Shown here in pieces: positions 52,303 to 61,172 of a stretch of DNA of 64,000 nt. The notes beneath the pieces were generated by a model. It was not told the origin of the DNA. It made no database searches and saw only the letters and a list, made by a program, of their open reading frames with translations. Where the stretch lies: assembly GCA_002310215.1 (NCBI GenBank), contig DBYR01000013.1, positions 25,406-89,405 on the forward strand, in the 5' to 3' direction. The translations under genes and the position numbers were made by a program. The stretch's first letter is position 1. The number at the start of each line of letters is the position of its first letter. The stretch comes from Bacteroidales bacterium UBA1181 (GTDB lineage: Bacteria > Bacteroidota > Bacteroidia > Bacteroidales > Paludibacteraceae).

Positions 52303-52917
52303 TCACTTTTGGCTGCTTTGCTCCCTCGATTTCTCGCCGAGGTAACCGCCATGGTGACGCTTCGCATACTCTTCGTTCGTAAATGAGATGGCCCTCATAG
52401 TGCTGACCACCAAAATGTCGCCGATCACCGTCATGATGGTGGTGGAGGTGGTAGGGGTCAGTCCAAGTGCGCAGACCTCCTTCGGGTTGCCCGTGTAGAG
52501 GAGTGCGTCCGCCTCGTGGGCCAACAAACTGTCCGCATTGCCGGTGATGACAATGAACTGGATGTTAGGGCGAAGGCGTCGCGCAAGGGGCATCAGCTCC
52601 AGGATCTCGCGGGTCTTGCCGGAGTTGGAGATGAGCAGCATGATGTCATTCTCCTGCAGCAGGCCCAAGTCGCCGTGCTGCGCCTCGCTCGGGTGCAGGA
52701 AGACGGCGGGAGTGCCCGTCGAGCTGAATGTGGTGGCGATGTTCAAAGCGATCTGGCCCGCCTTGCCCATGCCGCTCGTCACGAGCTTGCCATGCTTTTC
52801 GTGGACATGCTTCACGATCAAGTCCACCGCCTTCTTGTAATCATCCGTGATTGGGATGTTCAAGACCGCCTCGGCCTCGTGTTTGATTATACGCTCAATT
52901 TCCTCTTTCATCAGCAT
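52303..52917 (-). CDS. SIS-domain phosphosugar isomerase (single-domain KpsF/KdsD-like)
   Basis: Consists only of a SIS fold, 204 residues (GKLVTSGMGKAGQIALNIAT, FLHPSEAQHGDLG, LLISNSGKTREILEL, GNADSLLAHEADALLYTG), related to arabinose-5-phosphate isomerases but without their CBS pair. The family makes arabinose 5-phosphate for KDO in LPS/capsule. Only 5 nt after gyrB, so co-transcribed with it. Short KdsD-like proteins occur in Bacteroides. Exact substrate inferred. Confidence 0.85.
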   Translation of the reverse strand: MLMKEEIERIIKHEAEAVLNIPITDDYKKAVDLIVKHVHEKHGKLVTSGMGKAGQIALNIATTFSSTGTPAVFLHPSEAQHGDLGLLQENDIMLLISNSGKTREILELMPLARRLRPNIQFIVITGNADSLLAHEADALLYTGNPKEVCALGLTPTTSTTIMTVIGDILVVSTMRAISFTNEEYAKRHHGGYLGEKSREQSSQK

Positions 52918-52922
52918 TCGGA

Positions 52923-54869
52923 TTATGTATCGATCGTAGCGTAAGTAGCGTTCTCTTCGATGAATTGGCGGCGAGGAGCCACGTCGTCACCCATCAGCAT
53001 GGAGAAGGTGTAATCGGCCTGTGCCACGTTCTCGATGGACACTTGTCTGAGGGTGCGGTTCTCAGGGTTCATGGTCGTGGACCACAACTGCTCCGCACTC
53101 ATCTCACCCAAACCTTTGTATCGTTGGATGTTCACCGAGCTCTCGTTACCACTTCCGTACTTGTCCACGAAGGCCTGCTTCTGCTGGTCGGTCCAGCAAT
53201 ACTCCTCCACATTACCCTTCTTGCAGAGGTAGAGCGGAGGTGCGGCGATGTAGACGTAACCCTTCTCGATCAGCTCACGCATGTGCCTGAAGAAGAAGGT
53301 AAGGATCAGCGTGTCGATGTGGCTACCATCGACATCGGCATCGGTCATGATGATCACCTTGTGGTAGCGGAGTTTCTCCATATTCAGCGCCTTCGCGTCA
53401 TCCTCCGTACCGATCGTGACGCCCAAGGCGGTGTAGATATTCTTGATTTCCTCGCTTTCGAGCACTTTATGAGGCATAGCCTTCTCGACGTTCAGGATCT
53501 TACCACGCAAAGGCAGGATCGCCTGCGTCATACGGTTACGGCCCTGTTTAGCCGTACCACCTGCGGAGTCTCCCTCGACGAGGAACAGCTCGCAGTTCTC
53601 AGGGTTCTTGTCGGAGCAGTCGGCCAGCTTACCCGGCAGACCAGCGCCACCCATCGGAGATTTCCGCTGCACGAGGTCGCGGGCCTTGCGGGCGGCGATA
53701 CGGGCACGGGCGGCGAGGATCACCTTGTCGACGATCATGCGCGCCTCCTTCGGATGCTCCTCCAAGTAGTTCGTGAGGGCTTCACCGACGGCCTGTTGCA
53801 CGATACCGGAAACCTCATCGTTACCCAGCTTCGTCTTTGTCTGTCCCTCGAACTGAGGCTCAGCCACCTTTACGGAGATGACGGCGGTCAGACCCTCGCG
53901 GAAGTCATCGCCATTGATCTCCACCTTCGCCTTCTCCAACATCTTGGAGTCCTCGGCATATTTCTTCAACGTCCTCGTCAGTGCCATGCGGAAGCCGGTC
54001 ACGTGCGTACCGCCCTCGATGGTGTTGATGTTATTGACGTAGGAGTGGATGTTTTCGTTGTAGGATGTGTTGTAGGTCATCGCCACCTCGACCGGCGTAC
54101 CGTACTTGTCCGTATTGATGTGGATCACATCAGGGATCAGGTGCTCACGGGTGCTGTCCAGGTACTCGACGAACTCGCCCAGACCTCTCTCCGAGTGGAA
54201 GACATCCGAACGCATATTGCCCTCCGCATCGACGCGGTGGTCGGTAAGGGTGATACGGATACCCGCATTCAGGTAAGCCAAGTCGCGCAGACGGTTGGCG
54301 AGGATATCGTACTTATAGACCGTCTCCGTGAAGATGGAGCTATCAGGGTGGAAGGTGACCTTCGTACCCGTCTTGTCGGCGGTGCCCACCTCCTTCACAG
54401 CGTACAGCGGCTTTCCGCAGGAGTACTCTTGGATGTAGCGTTTGCCGCCACGGCACACCTCGGCCACCAACTTCGTGGAGAGGGCGTTCACGCAGGATAC
54501 ACCCACACCGTGGAGACCACCGGACACCTTGTACGTTCCCTTATCGAACTTACCACCGGCGTGCAACACCGTCATGACGACTTCGAGCGCTGATTTCTTC
54601 TCCTTTTCATGGAGGTCAACAGGAATACCACGACCATCATCCTCTACCGAAATAGAATTATCTTCCAAAATATCCACCTTGATATTCTTACAATATCCGG
54701 CTAACGCCTCGTCGATGGAGTTGTCAACAACCTCGTATACCAGGTGGTGCAAACCACGCTCGCTGATGTCTCCGATGTACATCGCAGGGCGCTTCCTCAC
54801 TGCCTCAAGGCCTTCCAACACCTGAATGTTTTTGGCGGAATAGGAGGTCTCTTTGTTCTGTTCACTCAT
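52923..54869 (-). CDS. gyrB: DNA gyrase subunit B
   Basis: ATPase subunit of gyrase, which adds negative supercoils. The 648 residues: GHKL ATPase (EVVDNSIDEALAGYCKNI, DDGRGIPVD, GGLHGVGVSCVNALS), transducer, TOPRIM (CELFLVEGDSAGGTAKQGRN, MTDADVDGSHI), and C-terminal QRYKGLGEMSAEQLW. Length is that of the short GyrB form. ParE is a possible paralogue, but the sequence around QRYKGLGEM and the DTLILTFFFRHM region favour GyrB. Confidence 0.93.
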   Translation of the reverse strand: MSEQNKETSYSAKNIQVLEGLEAVRKRPAMYIGDISERGLHHLVYEVVDNSIDEALAGYCKNIKVDILEDNSISVEDDGRGIPVDLHEKEKKSALEVVMTVLHAGGKFDKGTYKVSGGLHGVGVSCVNALSTKLVAEVCRGGKRYIQEYSCGKPLYAVKEVGTADKTGTKVTFHPDSSIFTETVYKYDILANRLRDLAYLNAGIRITLTDHRVDAEGNMRSDVFHSERGLGEFVEYLDSTREHLIPDVIHINTDKYGTPVEVAMTYNTSYNENIHSYVNNINTIEGGTHVTGFRMALTRTLKKYAEDSKMLEKAKVEINGDDFREGLTAVISVKVAEPQFEGQTKTKLGNDEVSGIVQQAVGEALTNYLEEHPKEARMIVDKVILAARARIAARKARDLVQRKSPMGGAGLPGKLADCSDKNPENCELFLVEGDSAGGTAKQGRNRMTQAILPLRGKILNVEKAMPHKVLESEEIKNIYTALGVTIGTEDDAKALNMEKLRYHKVIIMTDADVDGSHIDTLILTFFFRHMRELIEKGYVYIAAPPLYLCKKGNVEEYCWTDQQKQAFVDKYGSGNESSVNIQRYKGLGEMSAEQLWSTTMNPENRTLRQVSIENVAQADYTFSMLMGDDVAPRRQFIEENATYATIDT

Positions 54870-54940
54870 ACTTTATATGACTTTTATTCTTCTCAGTTCT
54901 ATGCTTTCATGGTTTCGCATACGCACCAATATAAAGCGAA

Positions 54941-54948
54941 CAAATATA
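54941..54948 (-). promoter_or_regulatory. -7 box of gyrB
   Basis: Minus strand TATATTTG, 71 nt upstream of the gyrB ATG. Confidence 0.55.
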
Positions 54949-55050
54949 GCATTTTCCGCCGACATACGCAAAAAAAGAGTGTGTTTTTGAACGATTAAAT
55001 GAATGGTTTTCGCCTAATAAACATAAAAACGGCAGAGAGGATATGCTCAT

Positions 55051-55113
55051 AAAAAAAATAGAGACGATGCATACACACCGTCTCCATTATTTTGACGCTG
55101 AAAAAGTTCAGCG
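55051..55113 (-). terminator. Two hairpins ending the thrA transcript
   Basis: Minus strand first meets CGCTGAA-AAAG-TTCAGCG (55096-55113), then GGAGACGG...CGTCTC (55061-55085) followed by ATTTTTTTT. The second has the form of a Rho-independent terminator. Confidence 0.8.
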
Positions 55114-55137
55114 ATAGTCTCTATAGGGGGACCTACC

Positions 55138-57561
55138 TTATCGGATGTTCGCGATGCTGATGATGTCGGCGAAGACACCCGCAGCCGTCACCGCCGCACC
55201 TGCGCCGTAGCCACGGATCATCATAGGATCCTGGTAGCGCGCCGTGTTGATGATGATCAGGTTGTTGCTGCCCCTCAAATCGAAGAATGGGTGAGATGGT
55301 CCCACCGCCTGCAAGCCTACGCTGGTCTTGCCGTTCTCGAGCTTAGCGACGAAACAGAAGTGTTTGCCCTCCGCCTCGACAGCCTTGCGTTTCTCCTCGA
55401 ACACAGCGTCGTAGCCCTCCACCTTCTTCCAGAAGTCATCCAACGAGCCCTCGAAGAAGTCGTTCGGAATGAAGAGGTTCTTCTCCACATCGTCCTGCTC
55501 CACACGGATACCCGACTCACGGGCCAAGATGACCAGCTTACGGATCACGTCCTTACCGCTCAGGTCGATACGAGGGTCAGGCTCGGCAAAACGCGCCTCC
55601 ATCGCCATGCGGATAGCCTTGCTCAAAGGAATATCCTTGCTGATCGTGTTGAAGATGAAGTTCAGCGTACCGGAAAGGACAGCCTCCAACTTCACGATCC
55701 TATCGCCACTGAAGATCAAGTCGTTGATCGTATTGATGATTGGAAGACCGGCGCCCACGTTGGTCTCGTACAAGTACTTGATGCCACGCTTGCGGGCGAT
55801 GTTCTTCAGCTCCATGTAGTTGTCATAATCACCGGAAGCAGCGATCTTATTGGCCGCCACGACAGAGATGTTATGCAACAGAAGATCCTTGTATATGTTC
55901 GCGATCGCGCCGCTCGCCGTGCAATCGACGAATACGCAGTTGTAGATGTTCAAATCGATCAGCGCCTGCTTGATGATCTCAGGCGTGGAGGTCTTGCCGC
56001 TCTTCAGCAACTCTTGGTATTGCGTCAGGTCTATGCCGTCACGGTCCAGGATGTAGTTGCTCACGTCCGCGATACCGATCACCTTCACCATCAGGTTGTT
56101 CTGCTTCATCAGCAGATCCTTTTGGGTGTGTAATTGCTCCAAGAGGCTACCGCCCACCGTACCCGTACCGACCACGAAGAGGTTCAGTTGCTGGTATTCG
56201 GAGAGGAAGAAAGACTCGTGGATACAGTTCAACGCCTTGCGCAGATCCGCGCGTTTCACCACGCAGGAGATATTCGTCTCGGCGGAACCCTGCGCCAGCG
56301 CGATGATGTTGATGTTATTACGTCCCAACGCATTGAAGAGCTTACCTGCCGTACCCGTCGCCTGCCTCATGTTATCGCCCACGATAGCGATGGTGGAGAG
56401 GTCCTTCTCCGTGTTGATGGAGTTGATGGCGCCCATCGTCATCTCCTCGTTGAACTCCTCGCTGAGGAGCTCCGTCACGGTCTCCGCATCCTCGGTCTTC
56501 ACACCGATGGAGATGGAGCTGCCGGAAGAGGCTTGGGAGACGAAGAAGGTATGTATTCCGTTGTAGTCTAACGTCAGGAAGATACGACCGTTCACGTTGC
56601 GCACGTTCATCATGCCCATGCCTTGGATGGTCACCAATGCGGAGTCTTCGATGGAAGAGATACCCTTGATGGTCTTCTCGTCCTTCACGTCCGTTGAGAT
56701 CAGCGTGCCGCAAACCTCAGGATCCTCGATGTTCATGATCTGGATAGGGATGTTCGCCACATAAGCCGGATAGATGGACGGTGGGAAGAGCACCGTGGCG
56801 CCGAAGTTACAGAGCTCCATCGCCTCGGAGTAGCTCAGGTGGTCGATCTTGTAGGCCTTGCGGGTCACGGAAGGATCGGCCGTCATGAAGCCATAGTTCG
56901 TGTTCCATATCTCGATCTTAGAAGCGCCCAAAGCGGCTGCCACCAAGGCTGCGGTACAGTCCGAACCGCCACGTCCCAGGGTGGTCACGTCGGACGTCTC
57001 CGCATCGCTCGCGATGAAGCCCGCGATCACGGTACGTTTATCGTTGGAGGAGGAGAACTCCTCGCGGATCAGCTTATAGGTCAGCTCGGAATCGACGTTC
57101 GCGTTGCCGAGCGAGTTATTGGTCTTGATGAAGTTACGTGAATCCAAGAACTTAGCGTCCAGGAATTTGCTGATAAAGAGCGAGGAGATACGTTCGCCAT
57201 ACGAGAGGATAACGTCCTCGGTCTTAGCCGTCAAGTCCTTGATCAGGTAGACGCCCTTCAGGATGTTCTGCAACTCCTCATGAAGGGTGGAGACCTCCTT
57301 CTTCACCTCCTCGCAGAGAGGGGCGGACATCAGGCCTTCAATCAGTTGGTTATGTGTGGTGATGATTGTATCTAATTTCTCTGTATATGAAGCATTTCCT
57401 TTCGCAGCTAACATTGTGGTATCAATCAACATGTCGGTGACATTCTCCACAGCTGAAACAACAATCACAACGGGCTCGTTAACGCCCTCAACAATCCTCT
57501 TGACTTGCTGCAAGTTCTTTATGGAGCCTACGGACGCTCCACCAAATTTCAAGACTTTCAT
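55138..57561 (-). CDS. thrA: Bifunctional aspartate kinase / homoserine dehydrogenase I
   Basis: Catalyses the first and third steps from aspartate toward threonine, methionine and lysine. The 807 residues: N-terminal aspartokinase (MKVLKFGGASVGSIKNLQQV, GRGGSDCTAALVAAALGA), two central ACT domains (~305-450), and homoserine dehydrogenase (LFVVGTGTVGGSLLEQL Rossmann motif, VDCTASGAIA, ETNVGAGLPII). Normal length and motif order for ThrA; ACT domains imply threonine feedback. thrB/thrC are not in the window. Confidence 0.96.
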   Translation of the reverse strand: MKVLKFGGASVGSIKNLQQVKRIVEGVNEPVVIVVSAVENVTDMLIDTTMLAAKGNASYTEKLDTIITTHNQLIEGLMSAPLCEEVKKEVSTLHEELQNILKGVYLIKDLTAKTEDVILSYGERISSLFISKFLDAKFLDSRNFIKTNNSLGNANVDSELTYKLIREEFSSSNDKRTVIAGFIASDAETSDVTTLGRGGSDCTAALVAAALGASKIEIWNTNYGFMTADPSVTRKAYKIDHLSYSEAMELCNFGATVLFPPSIYPAYVANIPIQIMNIEDPEVCGTLISTDVKDEKTIKGISSIEDSALVTIQGMGMMNVRNVNGRIFLTLDYNGIHTFFVSQASSGSSISIGVKTEDAETVTELLSEEFNEEMTMGAINSINTEKDLSTIAIVGDNMRQATGTAGKLFNALGRNNINIIALAQGSAETNISCVVKRADLRKALNCIHESFFLSEYQQLNLFVVGTGTVGGSLLEQLHTQKDLLMKQNNLMVKVIGIADVSNYILDRDGIDLTQYQELLKSGKTSTPEIIKQALIDLNIYNCVFVDCTASGAIANIYKDLLLHNISVVAANKIAASGDYDNYMELKNIARKRGIKYLYETNVGAGLPIINTINDLIFSGDRIVKLEAVLSGTLNFIFNTISKDIPLSKAIRMAMEARFAEPDPRIDLSGKDVIRKLVILARESGIRVEQDDVEKNLFIPNDFFEGSLDDFWKKVEGYDAVFEEKRKAVEAEGKHFCFVAKLENGKTSVGLQAVGPSHPFFDLRGSNNLIIINTARYQDPMMIRGYGAGAAVTAAGVFADIISIANIR

Positions 57562-57596
57562 ACTTCTGAAAAATTATATTTATTTGTTTTGCTCCG

Positions 57597-57635
57597 CGAA
57601 GATAGTCATTTATTCGATTTTTTTCTCTATGTTTG
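57597..57635. promoter_or_regulatory. Divergent -7 boxes for thrA and the OMP gene
   Basis: Minus strand TATCTTCG (57597-57604) serves thrA and plus strand TATGTTTG (57628-57635) serves the barrel gene. No threonine/isoleucine-rich leader peptide was seen upstream of thrA. Confidence 0.5.
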
Positions 57636-57718
57636 CGAACACTTTCTTTGGGAAATGAATGGATCCGCATTTCCTGAAAGAAAATCTAATACTATTTGGA
57701 TCCCTAAAATTTATTGCG

Positions 57719-58462
57719 ATGAAAAAGTTATTTTTAGCTGTTGCGATGGTGATATCGGCGATGGCAGCAAGTGCGCAATCAGATTCTGACTCTATCAGTG
57801 AGTCTAACAGTTCAAATCAAACGGCTTCCTCAGAGTCTTACAAACCAGAAGAGGGCAGTTTCATGATGGAGGTTGGCTTCGCGCCTTTCCATAGTGTAAT
57901 TGTTGACGAGGAAGCAGGAACAAGAACCAATGGTAGTTTGGTTAACCTTCAAGGTGGTCTTTTGAGAGGCGTGTATGTGATATCGGACAACCTCCAGTTG
58001 AAATTGGGCTTCGGCCTTAGCATCCACAAGGATGTGAATGACAATAACGAGACGGGCGACGCTTGGCACAAGAGCACGAACCGTATCTCTCTCTTCTCCA
58101 TCTGCCCTGGTATCAACTACGTGTTCGACGGAACGAACAAGTTGGCTCCTTACATCGGTGGTGAGCTCGGTTTCGGAATCTATTCCACGAAGGTGACCGA
58201 CGAGTCTGAGAACAACAAGACAATCACGAAGAACGAAGGTGGCTTCAACACGTTTGGCGTGGCTGCTGTCGCTGGTTTCAACTACTACTTCGCTAAGAAT
58301 ATCTTCATCGGCGCAGAGGTGAAACTTGGTGTTGACATGCAGGTTGACAAGAAGCTTTCTGTTGAGGCTGACGGAAGAACTACAACCACTGAGACGAAGT
58401 CCCACAGCTTGAACTTCCAACCTCAGGCTGTTCCTTCCCTCCGTTTGGGTTGGGCGTTCTAA
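57719..58462 (+). CDS. Outer-membrane beta-barrel protein
   Basis: I chose ATG 57719 because it gives a clean signal peptide (KKLFLAVAMVISAMAASAQ); in-frame upstream ATGs lack one. The 247 residues include a Ser/Asp-rich stretch followed by alternating beta-strand pattern with GFAPFHS, GLSIHKD, YIGGELGFGIYS, AAVAGFNYYFAKNIFIGAEV and a C-terminal LRLGWAF (terminal aromatic, typical of barrels). Porin/OmpW-like in style; function unknown. Codon use is biased like the aldolase gene, suggesting strong expression. Confidence 0.85.
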   Translation: MKKLFLAVAMVISAMAASAQSDSDSISESNSSNQTASSESYKPEEGSFMMEVGFAPFHSVIVDEEAGTRTNGSLVNLQGGLLRGVYVISDNLQLKLGFGLSIHKDVNDNNETGDAWHKSTNRISLFSICPGINYVFDGTNKLAPYIGGELGFGIYSTKVTDESENNKTITKNEGGFNTFGVAAVAGFNYYFAKNIFIGAEVKLGVDMQVDKKLSVEADGRTTTTETKSHSLNFQPQAVPSLRLGWAF

Positions 58463-58484
58463 TCGATCATACGATTTTTTCGAA

Positions 58485-58518
58485 CAAGGCTGGCTTCGAA
58501 AGGAGCTGGCCTTTTTTG
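58485..58518 (+). terminator. Terminator of the OMP gene
   Basis: AAGGCTGGCT with AGCTGGCCTT (G-U pairs) followed by six T residues, about 20 nt after the stop. Confidence 0.8.
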
Positions 58519-58539
58519 TGCTTGGAGAACACGATATTT

Positions 58540-58613
58540 ACTATTTAGCTATTTACGATTTACTATTGGGCCGTTTAGAATTTACTATTTGACTATTTAC
58601 AATTTACTATTTT
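58540..58613. repeat. TTTACTATTTA-type intergenic repeat block
   Basis: Six or more iterations of ATTTACTATTTAGC / ATTTACGATTTACT-like words between convergent genes, related to blocks at 8470-8535 and 62747-62797. Confidence 0.65.
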
Positions 58614-58631
58614 AGAGCCGCACTTATAGGC

Positions 58632-59405
58632 TTATTTGAAACATTTGCGGAAGAGTTTGCGGAGCGCCATGGACGGGTAGCCGTACACGATCGCTAACAG
58701 GCAAAGCAGGGTGTTCAACAGGCTGATTCTAATGAAGTCCACCGTAGGCCGGAAGTGCGTGACCCGCTCCTCCTTGGAGGGGTAGAATACGTTGATGGAG
58801 ATGCTCTTCAGCGGAATTGCACGCCATGCGCTGCGCACCAAGAGCTCCAGTTCCGCCTCGTAGCGGTGGCAGAGGGGTTTCATCCCTTTCATCCTTTGCA
58901 ACGGGTAGAGCCGATAGCCTGTCTGGGTGTCTGGCAGGCGGATGCCGGTCTGCACGGTAAACCAGAAGTTGGAGAATTTATTGGCGAAGCTATTCTTCTG
59001 CGGCATGTTAGGGTTGAGGAACGAACGGCTGCCTACGATCAACGCATCGGGGTCGGTCTGACACGCCTCCGCAAAGAGCGGGAGGTCGCTCGCGAAGTGT
59101 TGCCCATCCGAGTCCATGGTCACCACGGCGGAGAGCCCCAGCTCCATGGCCTTCTCGAAGCCCTTCCTCAGCGCATAGCCTTTCCCTCTGTTCTTCGCAT
59201 AGGAGACTACATGTATATTTCCTGGCAATTGGTCTAACTGGCTTTTGGTCGTGTCGGTGGAGCCATCGTCCACTACGATCACTGTTTCGCAGTAGGGCTC
59301 GACGGAGGTCACCACTTGCGAAATGGTCTTCTCGTTGTTGTAGGTGGGTATCAATACACCAATGCGCTTCGTAGCGAATAGTTGTTTGGTCTCTTCCGCC
59401 GTCAT
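58632..59405 (-). CDS. Family 2 glycosyltransferase (dolichyl-phosphate-mannose-synthase-like)
   Basis: GT2 of 257 residues: GVLIPTYNNEKTISQVV, VIVVDDGSTD, GKGYALRKGFEKA, VVTMDSDGQH (DxD), then a C-terminal amphipathic/membrane region (LLNTLLCLLAIVYG). Last gene of the six-gene ketosynthase operon, 4-nt overlap with the dehydratase. GT2 enzymes are regular partners in aryl-polyene and flexirubin clusters, where they may glycosylate or move the lipid. Sugar donor unknown. Confidence 0.88.
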   Translation of the reverse strand: MTAEETKQLFATKRIGVLIPTYNNEKTISQVVTSVEPYCETVIVVDDGSTDTTKSQLDQLPGNIHVVSYAKNRGKGYALRKGFEKAMELGLSAVVTMDSDGQHFASDLPLFAEACQTDPDALIVGSRSFLNPNMPQKNSFANKFSNFWFTVQTGIRLPDTQTGYRLYPLQRMKGMKPLCHRYEAELELLVRSAWRAIPLKSISINVFYPSKEERVTHFRPTVDFIRISLLNTLLCLLAIVYGYPSMALRKLFRKCFK

Positions 59406-59773
59406 AAGGCTTTCCCTTTCACCAATAAATCGAACTTGGCATATATCTTTTCCTCATCGGCTATGACGGACTTAAACAGGTAGTCCTCTCCGGCAGGGGT
59501 GTAGCGTGTCGTGATTTTCAGGAGCAGATCGTTCTTAGGCACGATCACGGTGATGAACTTAGCGTTCTTGACCGTCACCACCTGCGCCTCAACGCCTAGG
59601 ATCTCTGTGGCGACTGCGCGCATCACATCCACCAGTACCGCCCCTGGCACGATCGGATTGCCGGGGAAATGCGCCGCGAACACTTCATGCGTCTCGTCGA
59701 AACGAAGCGTATGGCCGAAGAGGTTCTCCTCCTTCGTGTCATAGGGTTCTATGGTAAACATCTCTTTCATCAT
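59402..59773 (-). CDS. Hotdog 3-hydroxyacyl-ACP dehydratase-like protein
   Basis: FabA/FabZ-like single hotdog domain of 123 residues with HFPGNPIVPGAVLVDVMRAV (catalytic His in the FPG context). It would dehydrate 3-hydroxyacyl-ACP to enoyl-ACP; in polyene pathways no enoyl reductase follows, so double bonds accumulate. Overlaps both neighbours by 4 nt. Confidence 0.85.
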   Translation of the reverse strand: MMKEMFTIEPYDTKEENLFGHTLRFDETHEVFAAHFPGNPIVPGAVLVDVMRAVATEILGVEAQVVTVKNAKFITVIVPKNDLLLKITTRYTPAGEDYLFKSVIADEEKIYAKFDLLVKGKAL

Positions 59774-60123
59774 TTAGCCACAAAAAACACACCGACCATG
59801 ATGATGCCCACGCCTATCCACCTTGTGACGGGCACCGACTCGTGCAGGAAGAAGGCGGAGGCGAGCAATGCGAAGATGAAGCTCAGGCATGTGAGCGGAT
59901 GGGCCTCCGACAGCGGGTAATGGCGCAAGATATACAACCACAAAACCGTGGCAAGACCCATCGAAACGCCTGTGAGGGCCAGCCAATAATTGGTCAGCAC
60001 CTCCTTGAACCACTCCCACGTAAAGGCGAACTTATGCATCCTGGCCACGGCGAATTTCAGGAACACCTGCCCCATGGCCAAGCAGAAAGACTGCACGATG
60101 GATAGTAACAATAACTTCAGCAT
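59770..60123 (-). CDS. EamA/SMR-like small membrane transporter
   Basis: The 117 residues form four TM helices: LKLLLLSIVQSFCLAMGQVF, LALTGVSMGLATVLWLYIL, LTCLSFIFALLASAFFLHE and WIGVGIIMVGVFFVA. It resembles ArnE/ArnF-type flippase halves, so a role in flipping the lipid-linked product is plausible. A single half-size gene implies a homodimer. Overlaps the CLF gene by 7 nt. Confidence 0.8.
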   Translation of the reverse strand: MLKLLLLSIVQSFCLAMGQVFLKFAVARMHKFAFTWEWFKEVLTNYWLALTGVSMGLATVLWLYILRHYPLSEAHPLTCLSFIFALLASAFFLHESVPVTRWIGVGIIMVGVFFVAK

Positions 60124-61169
60124 GATAGTAGCGCGATGGAATGATCCTTGTCTTGGAAATGGTTATAGACTAATATATGTTTCGGCTGAGCCGTCTTCCC
60201 CTCCTTGAAGCGGATGTGGGCAGGTATCTCGCCTCGTTTCAGGCAGGTCGCCGCCACGTAGTAACCCATGGCGGAGGCGGAGAAGCCCTCTCCGAAGAGG
60301 TGCTTGTAATAGATTTGGGTGGTTTGCGGGAAGAGGGGCGTTAGCCGACGGGTATAGACCTCGTCGTTCGTGCGGTCCGCATTGTATCCGCAGACCACAG
60401 CGTCCACCTCTTCACGTGAGATGTCCGCCTTGCCGAGAAGTGCCTCGACGGCTTGCCGGAACCGCTCGTCCGTAGGTTCGAAGAGCACCTCCAACCCCTC
60501 TATGCGACAGAGCGTCTGTTGGGTGGGTTGGGTGTTCAGGAGGAAAGCGGCGGAGACCTCACCGGCGAAACTGCCCTCCGTGGTCGGGTGATGGAACATC
60601 GCTTCCGTCACCTCTTCGGCTTTCCAGTAACCGATTTGGTCGAATAGTTGGAAGTAGTCCTCCGTCATCTCGTCGTTGGCGCAGACCAAGGCGGAGGAGA
60701 TATCGTTCAGCTCGAATTGCGCAAGCGCATCCTGCAAGGCACAGTCGAACGAGGTGCCACGGTGCGTGAACGTGTTGTTATATCCATGGCATTTCAGCCT
60801 TTGGGCGATGACGGAACCAATCGTGTTGTGCGTGGATTGCATGAAGAAGGAGGGCGGCAAAGCCTGCTCACCGTCCCGCAACATAGCGTTGAGGAATTTC
60901 TCCGTGGTCTCTATGCAACCCAAGCCTGTCCCTGTCACGATCGCGTCCAGCGGCGCCTCATACCCGTCGAGGGCGGTCATGGCGGAGGCGATGGCCCGTT
61001 TCAGCAGTCTGCCCATCCTTCGGGAGGCCATCGGGTCGATGAAAGCCTTGAAATCGGGCTCCACGGAGCGGAAATAACGTCCTTCCCTCCGTATCGGGGA
61101 GGTGAACCAATCGTCGCACAAGGGCGATTGGATGGTTATTTGTGCCGCTGATTGTATATAGACTGCCAT
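60117..61169 (-). CDS. Ketosynthase-like chain-length factor (active-site Cys lost)
   Basis: KAS-fold protein of 350 residues with IVTGTGLGCIETTEKFL and FMQSTHNTIGSVIAQRLKC. The nucleophile region reads FTHRGTSFDCALQDAL, so the usual TACSS Cys is absent and the usual catalytic His motifs are not recognisable. This is what a chain-length factor paired with a ketosynthase looks like, as in aryl-polyene and type II PKS systems. It follows the active ketosynthase gene by 3 nt. Confidence 0.82.
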   Translation of the reverse strand: MAVYIQSAAQITIQSPLCDDWFTSPIRREGRYFRSVEPDFKAFIDPMASRRMGRLLKRAIASAMTALDGYEAPLDAIVTGTGLGCIETTEKFLNAMLRDGEQALPPSFFMQSTHNTIGSVIAQRLKCHGYNNTFTHRGTSFDCALQDALAQFELNDISSALVCANDEMTEDYFQLFDQIGYWKAEEVTEAMFHHPTTEGSFAGEVSAAFLLNTQPTQQTLCRIEGLEVLFEPTDERFRQAVEALLGKADISREEVDAVVCGYNADRTNDEVYTRRLTPLFPQTTQIYYKHLFGEGFSASAMGYYVAATCLKRGEIPAHIRFKEGKTAQPKHILVYNHFQDKDHSIALLSC

Positions 61170-61172
61170 GGT

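Noticed and set aside
52965..54593. Long plus-strand open frame (542 codons) opposite gyrB
   Set aside because: Antisense shadow of gyrB caused by codon bias; composition (His/Arg/Val-rich) is not protein-like and gyrB is intact.
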